Under the pieces are notes generated by a model. It saw nothing but the letters and a program-made list of their open reading frames with translations. It was not told where the DNA came from and made no database searches. The position numbers and the translations under genes were made by a program. Below, one piece after another: positions 8,719 to 19,002 of a stretch of 49,014 nt of DNA. Position 1 is the stretch's first letter, and each line of letters begins with the position of its first letter. This stretch comes from Octadecabacter sp. (lineage in GTDB: Bacteria > Pseudomonadota > Alphaproteobacteria > Rhodobacterales > Rhodobacteraceae), in NCBI GenBank assembly GCA_028825445.1, contig JAPKAD010000015.1, positions 1 to 49,014 of the forward strand, in the 5' to 3' direction.

Positions 8719-10926
8719 ATGCCATACGCCCAAACCGACAAATCAGACCCTGAACAGTTTCTCGCCAATCCAGCACCAAATGTGAAAACGCGTGAGAAAC
8801 TGGAGGGTGGACTTGCATTTGTACTCAAGACAGAGTTCGAACCAGCAGGTGACCAGCCAACAGCCATTAAAGAACTTTGCGAGGGGATCCGCAGCGGTGA
8901 ACGCGATCAAGTCCTGTTAGGTGCCACAGGCACAGGCAAGACTTTTACTATGGCAAAAATGATCGAAGAAACCCAACGCCCCGCAATTATTCTTGCTCCT
9001 AACAAAACTCTTGCTGCGCAGTTATACGGCGAATTTAAAAGTTTCTTTCCTGACGCCGCCGTCGAATATTTTGTTTCGTTCTATGACTACTATCAACCCG
9101 AAGCCTACGTTGCGCGCTCTGATACGTTCATTGAAAAAGAATCCCAAATCAACGAACAAATCGACCGGATGCGCCATTCAGCAACACGCTCATTGCTGGA
9201 ACGGGACGACGTGATTATCGTCGCGTCCGTATCGTGCATTTACGGCATCGGCAGCGTAGAAACCTACGGGGCAATGACGCAGGACTTGCAATCCGGAGAA
9301 GAGTACAACCAGCGCCAAATCATGGCCGACCTCATCGCACAGGCCTACAAACGCAACGACGCAGGTTTCCAACGTGGAACGTTCCGCGTGCGAGGTGACA
9401 GTCTTGAAGTCTGGCCCGCACATCTCGACGACCGTGCATGGAAATTATCTTTCTTTGGTGAGGAACTTGAAGCAATAACCGAATTTGATCCGCTGACGGG
9501 TGAAAAAACTGATACGTTTGAAAAAGTACGTATTTATGCAAACTCTCATTATGTAACACCGAAGCCAACCATGAAGCAGGCGGTTGTTGGCATTAAAAAA
9601 GAACTGCGTATGAGGCTCGATCAATTTGTAGCAGAGGGAAAGTTGCTTGAGGCACAACGCCTTGAGCAGCGCTGCAATTTTGACATTGAAATGCTCGAAG
9701 CGACGGGAGTGTGCAACGGCATCGAAAACTATTCCCGCTACCTGACAGGCCGTATGCCTGGTGAACCGCCACCCACATTGTTTGAATTCATCCCCGACAA
9801 CGCCATCGTGTTCGCAGATGAATCACACGTGTCAGTGCCCCAAATCGGAGGCATGTATAAAGGTGACTTTAGGCGCAAAATGACTCTGGCTGAACATGGC
9901 TTCCGACTTCCGTCCTGTATGGATAACCGCCCTCTGAAATTTGAAGAGTGGGACGCGATGCGGCCACAGTCTGTCTTTGTATCAGCCACCCCCTCGACAT
10001 GGGAAATGGAGCAGACCGGCGGCGTATTTACCGAACAGATTATCAGACCTACTGGTCTCATTGACCCCATGATCGAAATCCGTCCTGTTGACACGCAAGT
10101 CGATGATGTCATGGACGAAATCCGCCTTGTGTCGGTCAAGGGCTTCCGCACATTGGTTACCACTTTGACCAAACGCATGGCCGAAGATCTGACCGAATAC
10201 CTGCATGAGAACGGCATCAAAGTGCGTTACATGCACAGCGATATTGACACCATTGAACGCATCGAAATCCTGCGTGACCTGCGCCTTGGAGCGTTTGATG
10301 TGTTAATAGGCATAAACCTGCTGCGTGAAGGCTTGGACATACCTGAATGTGGGCTGGTCGCAATTTTAGATGCGGACAAAGAGGGTTTTTTGCGCTCTGA
10401 AACCTCCCTGATCCAGACAATTGGCCGCGCAGCACGTAACGCCGATGGCCGCGTTATCATGTATGCAGACCGCATCACTGGCAGCATGGAACGCGCAATA
10501 GGTGAAACAGACCGGCGACGTGACCGCCAAATCGCGTATAACAGAAAGCACGGAATTACCCCGACGACCGTAAAGAAAAATGTCGATGATATTTTGGCTG
10601 GTCTTTACAAGGGTGACGTCGACATGAACCGCGTCACTGCGAACATCGACACCCCTGCAGGTCCAAACCTCAAGACTGTTCTGGACGGTCTGCGTGTGGA
10701 CATGCGCAAAGCCGCGGAGAACTTGGAATTCGAAGAAGCAGCTCGCTTGCGAGATGAGGTTAAGCGCCTCGAGACCGTAGATCTTATGGTCAGCGAAGAC
10801 CCAATGGCGCGGCAATATCAGGTGGATAAAGCAGTGAAGGAAAGCAAGAAGCAGGCCGGACGGTCTTCTGCCGGTCAGCCAGGGCAACGCGGCGGAATTA
10901 AGCCCAGAAAAAAGCACGGTGGCTAG
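8719..10926 (+). CDS. uvrB: Excinuclease ABC subunit UvrB
   Basis: UvrB (735 aa) is the damage-verification helicase-like subunit of nucleotide excision repair; it is loaded by UvrA and then recruits UvrC. The Walker A motif is GATGTGKT (residues 68-75). The beta-hairpin region YDYYQPEAY, the DESH helicase motif II and the motif V/VI region ending QTIGRAARN are intact. The C-terminal UVR domain that contacts UvrC is present (around [17 protein letters not shown]). Start choice: a GTG at 8713 would give two more residues, but it lies inside the AGGAG at 8709-8713, which is correctly spaced for the ATG at 8719. No obvious LexA-type GTTC/GAAC box was seen upstream. The tail is basic and Gly/Lys-rich, as is common. 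Confidence 0.98.
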   Translation: MPYAQTDKSDPEQFLANPAPNVKTREKLEGGLAFVLKTEFEPAGDQPTAIKELCEGIRSGERDQVLLGATGTGKTFTMAKMIEETQRPAIILAPNKTLAAQLYGEFKSFFPDAAVEYFVSFYDYYQPEAYVARSDTFIEKESQINEQIDRMRHSATRSLLERDDVIIVASVSCIYGIGSVETYGAMTQDLQSGEEYNQRQIMADLIAQAYKRNDAGFQRGTFRVRGDSLEVWPAHLDDRAWKLSFFGEELEAITEFDPLTGEKTDTFEKVRIYANSHYVTPKPTMKQAVVGIKKELRMRLDQFVAEGKLLEAQRLEQRCNFDIEMLEATGVCNGIENYSRYLTGRMPGEPPPTLFEFIPDNAIVFADESHVSVPQIGGMYKGDFRRKMTLAEHGFRLPSCMDNRPLKFEEWDAMRPQSVFVSATPSTWEMEQTGGVFTEQIIRPTGLIDPMIEIRPVDTQVDDVMDEIRLVSVKGFRTLVTTLTKRMAEDLTEYLHENGIKVRYMHSDIDTIERIEILRDLRLGAFDVLIGINLLREGLDIPECGLVAILDADKEGFLRSETSLIQTIGRAARNADGRVIMYADRITGSMERAIGETDRRRDRQIAYNRKHGITPTTVKKNVDDILAGLYKGDVDMNRVTANIDTPAGPNLKTVLDGLRVDMRKAAENLEFEEAARLRDEVKRLETVDLMVSEDPMARQYQVDKAVKESKKQAGRSSAGQPGQRGGIKPRKKHGG

Positions 10927-11527
10927 CATCCACATGCTAATGAAATCGTTTAGGCAAAGTTTAATTTTACACTAGATTAAATATTTTTCAGGCAGGTGCA
11001 GACTTTGTGTTAAAGTAAATACATTCTTTGCTAACTTTTTATTATTATAAACTAAAAGTAATTTGATCAGTTTTATTGAGCAAAATTGCAATTTTTCCTA
11101 TTTGGTAGATTGAAAATTAAACTAACTCAAATATTTGAGTCTATATTGTAAACTTAATTCGAAGCTACTGACCTGTCCCAAACAAAAAATAATGTTACGA
11201 TGCTATGGCTTGCAAAAAAAGTGAGCCACTTGATACCCATCTAGGGTAGGTTCATTTTATTAAATTTGCCTTTATTTTTGAGCCAAACTTATAATTAAAT
11301 TAACATTTTTGCATAAATATTACGTAAAGGTCAACGAATGGCGAATTCGAGCGGGTCGCTAAGGCAAGATGGATACAACAATACTAAAAAGCGCCAGTCC
11401 TTCAGTGATGGGTCAAAACGAGCAGGAATATTGAGATCAGAACTTTGAATGATTGGTAATTACGAAGTTACTAAAAATTTAAGATTTCGTATTAAGGACG
11501 CTCTCGTTTTAATTCAATGATATCATA
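10927..11527. other. Non-coding tract after uvrB
   Basis: About 600 bp of AT-rich sequence has stops in all frames. A small perfect hairpin (TAGCAT-CCAC-ATGCTA, 10924-10939) follows the uvrB stop directly but has no U-run. A short minus-strand stretch near 11340-11420 has a balanced amino-acid reading, but it is too short to name. Confidence 0.5.
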
Positions 11528-11869
11528 TCATTCCACCTCTCCACCACCATCGATCCAATCTTTGAACCCACCTGAATTTCGCACGTCCTTGAAACCCAGA
11601 GACTTCAAAGTTGCACCAGCCAGAGCGGCACGCCCGCCAACGGCGCAGTATACTATTACTGTTTTAGCCCCCTCCAACGCCTCAATCTGCCATTCTAGTA
11701 CACCGCGCGGGATCGCTACAGCACCTGCGATTTTGCCGCCCAAAAGCTCGGCCGGCTCACGCACGTCTAAAAACACTACTCCATCCTGCCCACGCAACGC
11801 TTTGGCATCTTCAATAGAAATGGACGGGATGCCTGCATTTACAACAAGGTCAGTTGGGGTCTGGGTCAT
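11528..11869 (-). CDS. Rhodanese-like domain protein
   Basis: This 113-aa single-domain rhodanese carries the active-site cysteine loop YCAVGGRAA (residues about 79-87) after a VIVY beta strand. The N-terminal block VVFLDVREPAEL and GAVAIPRGVLEW are CH2A-like and typical. The loop after Cys matches sulfurtransferase rather than Cdc25 geometry, so it could carry a persulfide in sulfur transfer. There is no signal peptide, so it is cytoplasmic. A well-placed AGGAG (11876-11880 on the other strand) supports the start. It is monocistronic, flanked by eroded DNA on both sides. The substrate is unknown. Confidence 0.9.
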   Translation of the reverse strand: MTQTPTDLVVNAGIPSISIEDAKALRGQDGVVFLDVREPAELLGGKIAGAVAIPRGVLEWQIEALEGAKTVIVYCAVGGRAALAGATLKSLGFKDVRNSGGFKDWIDGGGEVE

Positions 11870-12816
11870 TTTATTCTCCTAATGTTACACACATCACATA
11901 AGCAAAACTGCGCTGGGTTAAACCCCATCCCGCACTGTCGAATAATTAAGCTTTGACAATTGGCATCGTCCTCAGTGCAGCAGCTTGGCGGGGCGGACTT
12001 TTTCATATATCATAGCAACCTACTTCACATGCTCAGGCCCTTTATCTTTGTGGGCACAGCACAGGAAGCGGCTGCAACGCAGATCCACACTACCCAGCAT
12101 GTCACGCAGAATTAGTTTTGTGAGATCTCAAATCAGCAGATAAAGAATTTACAAAACACCGCTATTGGGCCAAAAAAGAATTTAACCGCTGTGTCCAAAA
12201 TTGGCATTCGCCCAGAAGATGTCCAGATTGATACGCTATCCAGTGCCCGTGATGGCAAAGACCTCAATCATCTTGCCGCAATCGTTGATTTATACGCTAG
12301 GCATAACATTCATCATTCCGTCTAAATGCCAAATACCCACCTTATCTGCTATGCTGGGATGTGCACATAAGACAGTGCAACTGCCACGCATTTGCGCCAG
12401 CGCCATCAGCCACAGGTAACAGTCCAGCATAAAAGTGAATTTCACATATATAACGCAGAATGGTCACAGTCTGGGTCTTCACAATCCCAAGGCAACTGGA
12501 AAATCCTGATCAGCTGGCACAAATTCTAGGTTGCGGGGTCCGTCCTAGTTGTCAGACTTCAACTTGCTATCTAGGTTTGACCTGACATCCTGAGCATCAG
12601 AAAAATGGTGATATTGGTTTTAACCAGTCAAAAATTAGCCTGTTAATATGAAGATCACTCATAGAGAGCAGAGAATCCTACTCTTTCAGAATTCATAGAT
12701 TCAACATAAACAAACGCTCGGATCATCAACTCAAATAGATAAATGTTTGAAGTAAACGGCGTCTGACAGCACTATAACTATTTAGCTGATCCAAACGCAG
12801 TGTTGACTTCATCGAG
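11870..12816. other. Gene-poor tract with one coding-like remnant
   Basis: About 950 bp has no intact gene. On the plus strand about 12165-12320 reads as LTAVSKIGIRPEDVQIDTLS, then SARDGKDLNHLAAIVDLYAR, with no upstream start and stops beyond. Its composition is protein-like and it is probably the middle of a dead gene. I do not recognise the family. The rest shows nothing. Confidence 0.4.
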
Positions 12817-13230
12817 TTAAGAAAAAACCTCAGGTGAGGGGATCACTTGGACAGAATTAATCTGCCAGCCGTTTGGCGTTTCGATCATTTGATAATCGAG
12901 AATATAGAACAAACCACTTGGCCCTTGGATCTGGACTTCCTGGCGGGTGCGGCTCAGCAGCACTGTGCGACCCAAGAACCGCACATCCGAATTATCCCAA
13001 ACCATCGGATAAGCATTACGAACCATCAGGCCAAAATTTTCCGGCGTACCAAACATACCTTGAATCGATGGGCTTGCATATTGCCACGCCTCAGTAACGT
13101 CTCGATCAACAAAAGCCTGCAACTGGCTGGTGATCACATCTTCAATCGTGACGTTTTGCGCCTGAGCGCCAGTTCCAAACACAACAAGAACTGCAATTAT
13201 TTTTAAATTCCGAAACATAGCAAAATCCAT
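12817..13230 (-). CDS. Exported DUF4864-family protein
   Basis: The protein is 137 aa. The N-terminus MFRNLKIIAVLVVFGTGAQA is a Sec signal peptide; translation may begin at the ATG at 13230 or four codons later at 13218, and neither has a strong ribosome binding site. The mature part (TIEDVITSQLQAFVDRDVTE, a WQYASPSIQGMFGTPENF segment, then LGRTVLLSRTRQEVQIQG) matches the DUF4864 family of small periplasmic proteins widespread in alphaproteobacteria, with an NTF2-like look. The function is unknown. It lies downstream of lysS on the same strand with a 44-bp gap, so it may be cotranscribed. Confidence 0.8.
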   Translation of the reverse strand: MDFAMFRNLKIIAVLVVFGTGAQAQNVTIEDVITSQLQAFVDRDVTEAWQYASPSIQGMFGTPENFGLMVRNAYPMVWDNSDVRFLGRTVLLSRTRQEVQIQGPSGLFYILDYQMIETPNGWQINSVQVIPSPEVFS

Positions 13231-13274
13231 TGTAGTTAAATTTTAATGGTAAGCCACAAGAGATCCAAGTCAAA

Positions 13275-14924
13275 TCACGTCTTTGGTTTCATCAATGCAC
13301 CAGCCAAGCCTGCCTCAATCAGTGCAATAGACTCTTTCACACCATAGAGTGCAATAAACCCACCAAAACGCGGGCCCTGTTTTGCACCAAGTAGCACTTC
13401 ATACAGGCACGAAAACCAAGCTCGAAGCGGGTCAAACCCATGCACTTTTCCCACCGCAAACACAATGGATTGTAAAAATTCATCATTCGACCAGTCCACC
13501 TCAGGCAGTGGCATATCTTTGCCTTCTTGCTTGTTCTTTTGTGCAATTACAGCCAGCGCTGCTTCGCTAGATTTGAGCGCCACAACAAGTGTTTCAAGCG
13601 CTCCACATTCTTGATCATTCGCCAAACGGAATACTTTCTGCGGCTCAACGAAATCTTTGTAATACCGAACAGCAAATCCTGCCGCTGCATCCAGATCGGG
13701 GTTCCTTTCAGGCGAAGCATTAGGTGCATAGCGCTGGATAAAGTTCCACAACATTGCTTTGTCACTCGCTTGCGACACGCTCGCAAGGTTCAGAAGCATC
13801 GCAAAAGGTACAACCATCGTTGACACGGGCACATCAGCGCCGTGGATATGGAACACTGGATTATTTAGCTTTGCCACATCATCCTGCACCGGATAGGCAC
13901 GCAACTGCTGGTGATATTCATCGACCGCCTTGGGGATCACATCAAAATGCATCCTCTTGGCAGTCTTCGGCTTAAGATACATAAAATACGACAGGCTTTC
14001 CGTACTCGCATAAGCCAGCCAATCGTCAATCGACACGCCATTGCCGGTTGTCTTGGAAATCTTGTGACCTTGATCATCTAGGAACAATTCATAACTAAAG
14101 TGCTCGGGTTTCTTGCCGCCCAAAATTTCACATATAGAATCATAGATCGGAGTGTTTGTGGAATGATCTTTGCCATACATCTCAAAGTCAACGCCAAGTG
14201 CTGCCCAGCGCGCACCAAAATCCGGCTTCCACTGTAGCTTCACGTTTCCGCCTATCACTGGAACAGTCCATTCTTTACCTGCTTCATCGTCAAACGTCAC
14301 GGTACCCGCTTGGGCATCTACATGCTTCATTGGCACGTACATGACACGACCTGTTTCAGGATGCATCGGCAGAAAAATCGAATAGGTCTCACGGCGCTCG
14401 ATCCGCAACGATTTCAGCATCACCGCCATTACATCATCGTAACATTCAAGTGCCCGCAATAAAATCTCATCAAACGCGCCTGATTCATAGAAATCTTTGC
14501 CTGAAATAAATTCATAATCAAACCCAAAAGTGTCTAAGAACCGACGCAACATGGCATTGTTATGGTGACCAAAGCTTTCAAAATCGCCAAATGGATCGGG
14601 TACCGATGTGAGGGGCAACTGCATATATTGCTGAAGACGTTCAGGATTGGGCACGTTACTTGGTACTTTTCGCATACCATCTAGATCATCCGAAAAGCAG
14701 ATTAAACGTGTCGGAATATCTGAAATTACCTCAAACGCACGACGCACCATTGTTGTACGGCTGACCTCACCAAATGTGCCAATATGAGGCAAGCCTGAAG
14801 GGCCGTAGCCAGTTTCAAACAACACATGATCCTTGCCTGAAGCTTCGACGCGTTTGAGCAGCCTACGCGCCTCCTCAAAAGGCCAAGCCTTGGACGTCAT
14901 CGCCGCCGCGCGCAAATTGCTCAT
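13275..14924 (-). CDS. lysS: Lysyl-tRNA synthetase, class I
   Basis: This 549-aa class I LysRS is the archaeal-type enzyme used by alphaproteobacteria instead of class II LysRS. It charges tRNA-Lys. The HIGH-like motif is PHIGT in GPSGLPHIGTFGEVSR, and the KMSKS-like motif is KISKTTGNG. An upstream in-frame ATG at 15005 would add 27 residues (MTLCAVWHTT...), but these do not look like the family. The start at 14924 gives the usual MSNLRAAAMTSKAWPFEEAR opening. The C-terminal alpha-helical anticodon-binding part is complete to ALMKPKT. The DUF4864 gene follows on the same strand. Confidence 0.96.
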   Translation of the reverse strand: MSNLRAAAMTSKAWPFEEARRLLKRVEASGKDHVLFETGYGPSGLPHIGTFGEVSRTTMVRRAFEVISDIPTRLICFSDDLDGMRKVPSNVPNPERLQQYMQLPLTSVPDPFGDFESFGHHNNAMLRRFLDTFGFDYEFISGKDFYESGAFDEILLRALECYDDVMAVMLKSLRIERRETYSIFLPMHPETGRVMYVPMKHVDAQAGTVTFDDEAGKEWTVPVIGGNVKLQWKPDFGARWAALGVDFEMYGKDHSTNTPIYDSICEILGGKKPEHFSYELFLDDQGHKISKTTGNGVSIDDWLAYASTESLSYFMYLKPKTAKRMHFDVIPKAVDEYHQQLRAYPVQDDVAKLNNPVFHIHGADVPVSTMVVPFAMLLNLASVSQASDKAMLWNFIQRYAPNASPERNPDLDAAAGFAVRYYKDFVEPQKVFRLANDQECGALETLVVALKSSEAALAVIAQKNKQEGKDMPLPEVDWSNDEFLQSIVFAVGKVHGFDPLRAWFSCLYEVLLGAKQGPRFGGFIALYGVKESIALIEAGLAGALMKPKT

Positions 14925-15112
14925 GGGTTTTATCCGTTCAAAATGGCTCGAACCCCAACGGTACAAGCGCTTGCGCGTAGTATGCCACACAGCACAAAGG
15001 GTCAATTAATCAAAGCGTCCACTATATCATTCAGTCACAAGACTACCCTTAAACTATTGATTTTTCTACGCTCGATCCATACAGTTTTATTTATAGAAAA
15101 GGAGTCATACGC

Positions 15113-15541
15113 ATGTCTGAAACCCCTTCCCTAACTGCCCAAGATGCACTTTGCGCTCTGATGATTGCGGTGTCAGCTAGTGACGAAAATATTCGCACTG
15201 CCGAACTGGTAAAAATCACCAATATCATCAATAATCTGCCAGTTTTTGCGGACTATGATGCAGATCATGTTCCGCGTGTGTCACAGACAGTCTTCGATTT
15301 GTTCGATCAAGAAGATGGGCTTGACGCCCTCTTCGGATTGATCCGCGAAACGCTCCCAGAACGACTGAACGAAACGGCTTATGCGCTTGCATGTGATGTG
15401 GCTGCGGCAGACGGGGAAATCGCACAATCCGAGCTGCGGATGCTCGAAGAGATGCGGTATGAGCTAACCATTGACCGCTTGCATGCTGCTGCAATCGAAC
15501 GCGGTGCACGTGCGCGTCACATGACCCTTAGTCCGTTATGA
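15113..15541 (+). CDS. TerB-like (tellurite-resistance family) protein
   Basis: This 142-aa all-helical acidic protein has two repeated patterns. ALCALMIAVSASDENIRTAE and AYALACDVAAADGEIAQSEL are the hydrophobic-then-DGxIxxxE helices of the TerB/DjlA-N fold, which often bind a metal through acidic residues. There is no signal peptide. AAGGAG ends 8 bp before the ATG. Its last 14 bases overlap the 3' end of dacB on the opposite strand. The family call is reasonable, but a tellurite role should not be assumed; many single TerB proteins have unknown jobs. Confidence 0.75.
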   Translation: MSETPSLTAQDALCALMIAVSASDENIRTAELVKITNIINNLPVFADYDADHVPRVSQTVFDLFDQEDGLDALFGLIRETLPERLNETAYALACDVAAADGEIAQSELRMLEEMRYELTIDRLHAAAIERGARARHMTLSPL

Positions 15542-17087
15542 CCACCTGATCAGTAGTGTCTGCTAGAACGTCATTGGGATACGATTGCCCCCACCGTTGC
15601 AACAATTTCTGTTGCAACAGCTTAGCCCGGCGATTCCACGTGATAGAGCCCTCTGGCACCTCATATCCTGATGCCTTACCCAACTCCCTACGTTCCAAGT
15701 TCACGGCAAAAATTGTGAATACTAATTCAGTCCCTTCGGACGTTTTGATATAGCCCGCTAAGGAACTTACAAAATTTAACGAACCCGTTTTAGCCCTGAC
15801 TTCAATGGAGTTGTATTCAAGTAGGTTGTTGCCGTGATCTCTGATCGCGATGCGACGCATGATTGGGCGCAATGATTCATTATAGCCTACGGCTTGCAAC
15901 AATTTCACCATATCGCAAGCACTGACAAGATTTTGGTCGCTCAGCCCCGAATGATCAACAAAATTAGCCTTGATACTATATTTCTGTCTAAGCCAACGGG
16001 TCATCTGCGCCGCTGATGCTTTGATATCCAATGAAGTATTGAAAATGGCCCGCGTGGCCGCAAGCCCACAGACCTCAGCGGTTAAGTTATTAGAATACTT
16101 TAGCATTTCCTGTAAAATTGTTCGCAAATGAGCGCTGGTATGCTGCACCAACTCCGCGGGACCTTCAGGCAGATTATCAATCACTTCTGGCGCTGGTAGA
16201 ATTACGCCAGCATCGCGAGCCAGTGTCTGGAATACCTCGCCCGCATACAGCGCAGGTTGGCGCACCGGCATCCTGCGCGATCCGCCATTGCCGAGAGCAC
16301 TGCGCGCAACAGTCCAACTGTCCAAAGCGTCTGTCGCAAAAACTGGTGCCCCCCGATCAACGATCCGGACCCGCGCCATACTGACAGCCGGTCCAGGGTT
16401 TTCCGTACGCGCATCCATAATAACCCGCCAATCGCCACCCAACCGTACCCATTCAAAATATACGCGATTATAGTTCAGGTTCAGTCCACTAATAGCTGGA
16501 TTATAACCCAAGTAATCCAACTGGGAAGGCTCAATTTCTTCAGCATATGGCAGCGCTCCGCGCCAACACAAAAAACGACCCGTCACCTCAGTCACGCCAT
16601 AAATTTTTAGCGCTTCAGCTAATTCCGTCAAATGATCAGTAGACAAAGTTGGGTCACCACCACCCGCCAAAATTAAATCACCACTTAAAACTCCACCCTC
16701 AACAGGACCAGTCGCATATATTCGCGTTACAAACCTATACGCCCCACCCAACGCATCTAACGCATACAACGCCGTAACTACTTTTGTGACACTCGCGGGC
16801 GGCAGCGCGACTTCGGCATCGATCTGCTCCAAAATTTCACCAGTGTCAGCATCAGCTAAAACGCAGCCAACCGTCCCATTTAAATCAGCAGCAGCAATAA
16901 TTTCACCGATAGTGGTCCATACTCGCGGCGCAATCTTTGGGATCAAGCTGGATTGGGGTGCAAAATCTACGAATCCAGTACGCCGTTTGGGGCGTAGCGA
17001 AACCAGCGGTGCTTCAGATGATGCGCCCCCCGCGGCGCTCGACAACAGACCAGCCAAAATGGCTCTGCGTGAAAACGTGACTGGCAT
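15528..17087 (-). CDS. dacB: D-alanyl-D-alanine carboxypeptidase/endopeptidase, PBP4 type (peptidase S13)
   Basis: This 519-aa periplasmic low-molecular-weight penicillin-binding protein cleaves D-Ala-D-Ala ends or cross-links in peptidoglycan. The three active-site motifs are all present: SVTK (in PPASVTKVVTAL), SNN (in KYSNNLTAEV) and KTG (in RAKTGSLNFVSS). The N-terminus carries a signal peptide with a twin-arginine look (FSRRAILAGLLSSAAGGAS). The large insert between SxxK and SxN that defines class C PBPs is present. Its ATG directly follows the nadD stop codon (TAG-ATG), so the two genes are read as one transcript and probably coupled. Confidence 0.95.
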   Translation of the reverse strand: MPVTFSRRAILAGLLSSAAGGASSEAPLVSLRPKRRTGFVDFAPQSSLIPKIAPRVWTTIGEIIAAADLNGTVGCVLADADTGEILEQIDAEVALPPASVTKVVTALYALDALGGAYRFVTRIYATGPVEGGVLSGDLILAGGGDPTLSTDHLTELAEALKIYGVTEVTGRFLCWRGALPYAEEIEPSQLDYLGYNPAISGLNLNYNRVYFEWVRLGGDWRVIMDARTENPGPAVSMARVRIVDRGAPVFATDALDSWTVARSALGNGGSRRMPVRQPALYAGEVFQTLARDAGVILPAPEVIDNLPEGPAELVQHTSAHLRTILQEMLKYSNNLTAEVCGLAATRAIFNTSLDIKASAAQMTRWLRQKYSIKANFVDHSGLSDQNLVSACDMVKLLQAVGYNESLRPIMRRIAIRDHGNNLLEYNSIEVRAKTGSLNFVSSLAGYIKTSEGTELVFTIFAVNLERRELGKASGYEVPEGSITWNRRAKLLQQKLLQRWGQSYPNDVLADTTDQVVITD

Positions 17088-17732
17088 CTAGAAACCCTTA
17101 CCACTCATGTGGCGATCAACACCCGCGCTAGAAATCCATTTGCCGGTTTCGCGAATTTCAGTCGATGACAATTGTGACATCGGTAGGTTGGCAAAAGCCC
17201 ATGCGGGCGCGTTGGCTTGCCCTAACAGCCCCGCAGCCCGCCCACTCAAACGATCTTTGCGGAAGATGCGCGCCGCGCGTGACATGCGCGCAGAAATACG
17301 GTCGTCTGGTCGCGCCAAAACCCCAACGGGAACCCGCGCCATAATTTCTCGCCAGTCCTGCCAGCGATGAAATTGCGCTAGATTGTCTGCCCCCATCAAC
17401 CAGACGAACCGCACGCCTTGATAATAATCCTGCAAAGCTTCGATCGTCTTTGCAGTGTAGCGCGTACCAAGATGAACTTCGATGTCTGTCACTGTTACCC
17501 GGGGATGCTGCATGACTACACGTGCCTGAGCAACACGAGCTGCTATCGGTGCAGGTCCGCGCGATTTCAGCGGGTTAGCAGGACTGACCAGCCACCATAC
17601 ACGGTCCAAACCGAACCGCATCAAGGCGGCTTTTGTTATATTCACATGTCCCTTGTGGGCAGGATCAAAAGATCCACCTAACAATCCCACCACCTGTCCG
17701 GCGCGGGCAAATGGCATTCCATCCCGTTGCAT
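17088..17732 (-). CDS. nadD: Nicotinate-nucleotide adenylyltransferase
   Basis: This 214-aa NadD transfers AMP from ATP to nicotinate mononucleotide in NAD synthesis. The nucleotidyltransferase signature [11 protein letters not shown] (H-x-G-H) is near residue 20 and the C-terminal SSTEIRE motif is present. The start may be the ATG at 17732 or that at 17717 (MPFARAG); neither has a clear ribosome binding site. The same frame remains open for about 28 codons upstream (reading ...[17 protein letters not shown]), with no usual start codon. This hints that the original N-terminus or a fused upstream gene has been damaged. The product NaAD is used by NadE, encoded at 28169-29827 in this window. 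Confidence 0.93.
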   Translation of the reverse strand: MQRDGMPFARAGQVVGLLGGSFDPAHKGHVNITKAALMRFGLDRVWWLVSPANPLKSRGPAPIAARVAQARVVMQHPRVTVTDIEVHLGTRYTAKTIEALQDYYQGVRFVWLMGADNLAQFHRWQDWREIMARVPVGVLARPDDRISARMSRAARIFRKDRLSGRAAGLLGQANAPAWAFANLPMSQLSSTEIRETGKWISSAGVDRHMSGKGF

Positions 17733-19002
17733 GTTGCGTGCATACGCAGCAGCCCTGCGAAAAGCAATTCCATGACGCCAATATGCAACATCACTAAAAG
17801 CACCGTAGCCAATTAATTCTCACAAAACTCCAGCGGCATACGCACACTATAAGACGTACCAAAAACAGAAATTGCAGCAAACTGGAAGTAAGCATCCGCA
17901 GGAAGCAACCCTTGATAACTTAACAAGCTATCCTGCTAACGCAGCGTACTTAAGGACTCAGGCACACATTACGTTTCGATAGAAGAATTCCAGTCACACT
18001 TTGATATATTGTTCATAATAGCTCTAACACTACGAACTGAATTAATAACCATTCCATTTTTGAAATATTTCCCAACCGTGCCGAAAGCGTCATTTGCAAA
18101 ACTCTAGCAAGGGAAATCTATTGGTCTAAGTGGGCGACTATAAATTTTTTATGTCCTACTAAAAAACGCAGTCTTTGACTTTTAGAGCTTAGTTGACAAT
18201 TATTTGTCCTCGATTCAAGGTTTTTCCATCGTCAAACTGAATTCTTCAAAACGAGATAAATATTTGCGTCGTAATTTTTTAGTTCCAAAAAACTGCTAAA
18301 AATCTGCTCTTTAAAGTTAATCTTGTACTCTTTGAGGGGCAAAATCGAGTTATAATCTATTACAAAGACATACTTGATGGCTACCCCTTAAAAAACCCCC
18401 TCAATCTCTAACGTACTAACGACATCAATACTGCGGTTTTGGGCTTTTAATTTAAATCAGGCCTATCGTTTAACATGAACCAATAGAGTTACAGTTTTTG
18501 GTAGAAACTTGACCTTTATTAGATGACTGCGGCTTTGACAGCAAAACAAAGCCACAAACGCTTAAAACTTTCATCACGACGTTTATCGCATCAAACAAAC
18601 TTATTAATTATTGAAATTACGTAAGATGCATCAAAAAACACTCACCATTAGCTTTGCGGCCTTATAGTACTTTTACTACTTTGCGAAACTCAATGTCACA
18701 GGGGTGAAAATCAAGTAAAGCCTAGTGGTGAGCCTGATTAAACCACGGAAACCACTGCAACATAGTTGAAATGCTTGGTATCATGGCCTACGAAAAATTA
18801 GGCCCCAGCTAGCGCATAAATGTGGGTAGTAGTATCGTCTAATGTTATTGGATTTCGAACGCACCCTGCGTTAAAATTACTCATAAGCTGAAAGGTCACC
18901 AGCAACAACAGCCTCAAATTTATGACCCAAAGCCCCCATTGCGCCGACTTGACCACAGGCGTATCCACTGCGTTAATATTCGCATTATTTGGGGAAAAAC
19001 AC
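17733..19002. other. Long gene-free tract between nadD and ettA
   Basis: About 1.27 kb has no supportable ORF on either strand, apart from the short open extension of nadD up to about 17820. In related bacteria nadD is usually preceded by proline-synthesis genes; none is visible here. The ettA promoter must lie at its right end. I see no RNA gene or intact repeat. Confidence 0.5.

Noticed and set aside
10366-10935. Long minus-strand open frame (189 codons) opposite uvrB
   Set aside because: It lies wholly antisense to the conserved UvrB motifs, has no ribosome site and no family resemblance; it is a shadow of codon bias, like the 9738-10220 frame.
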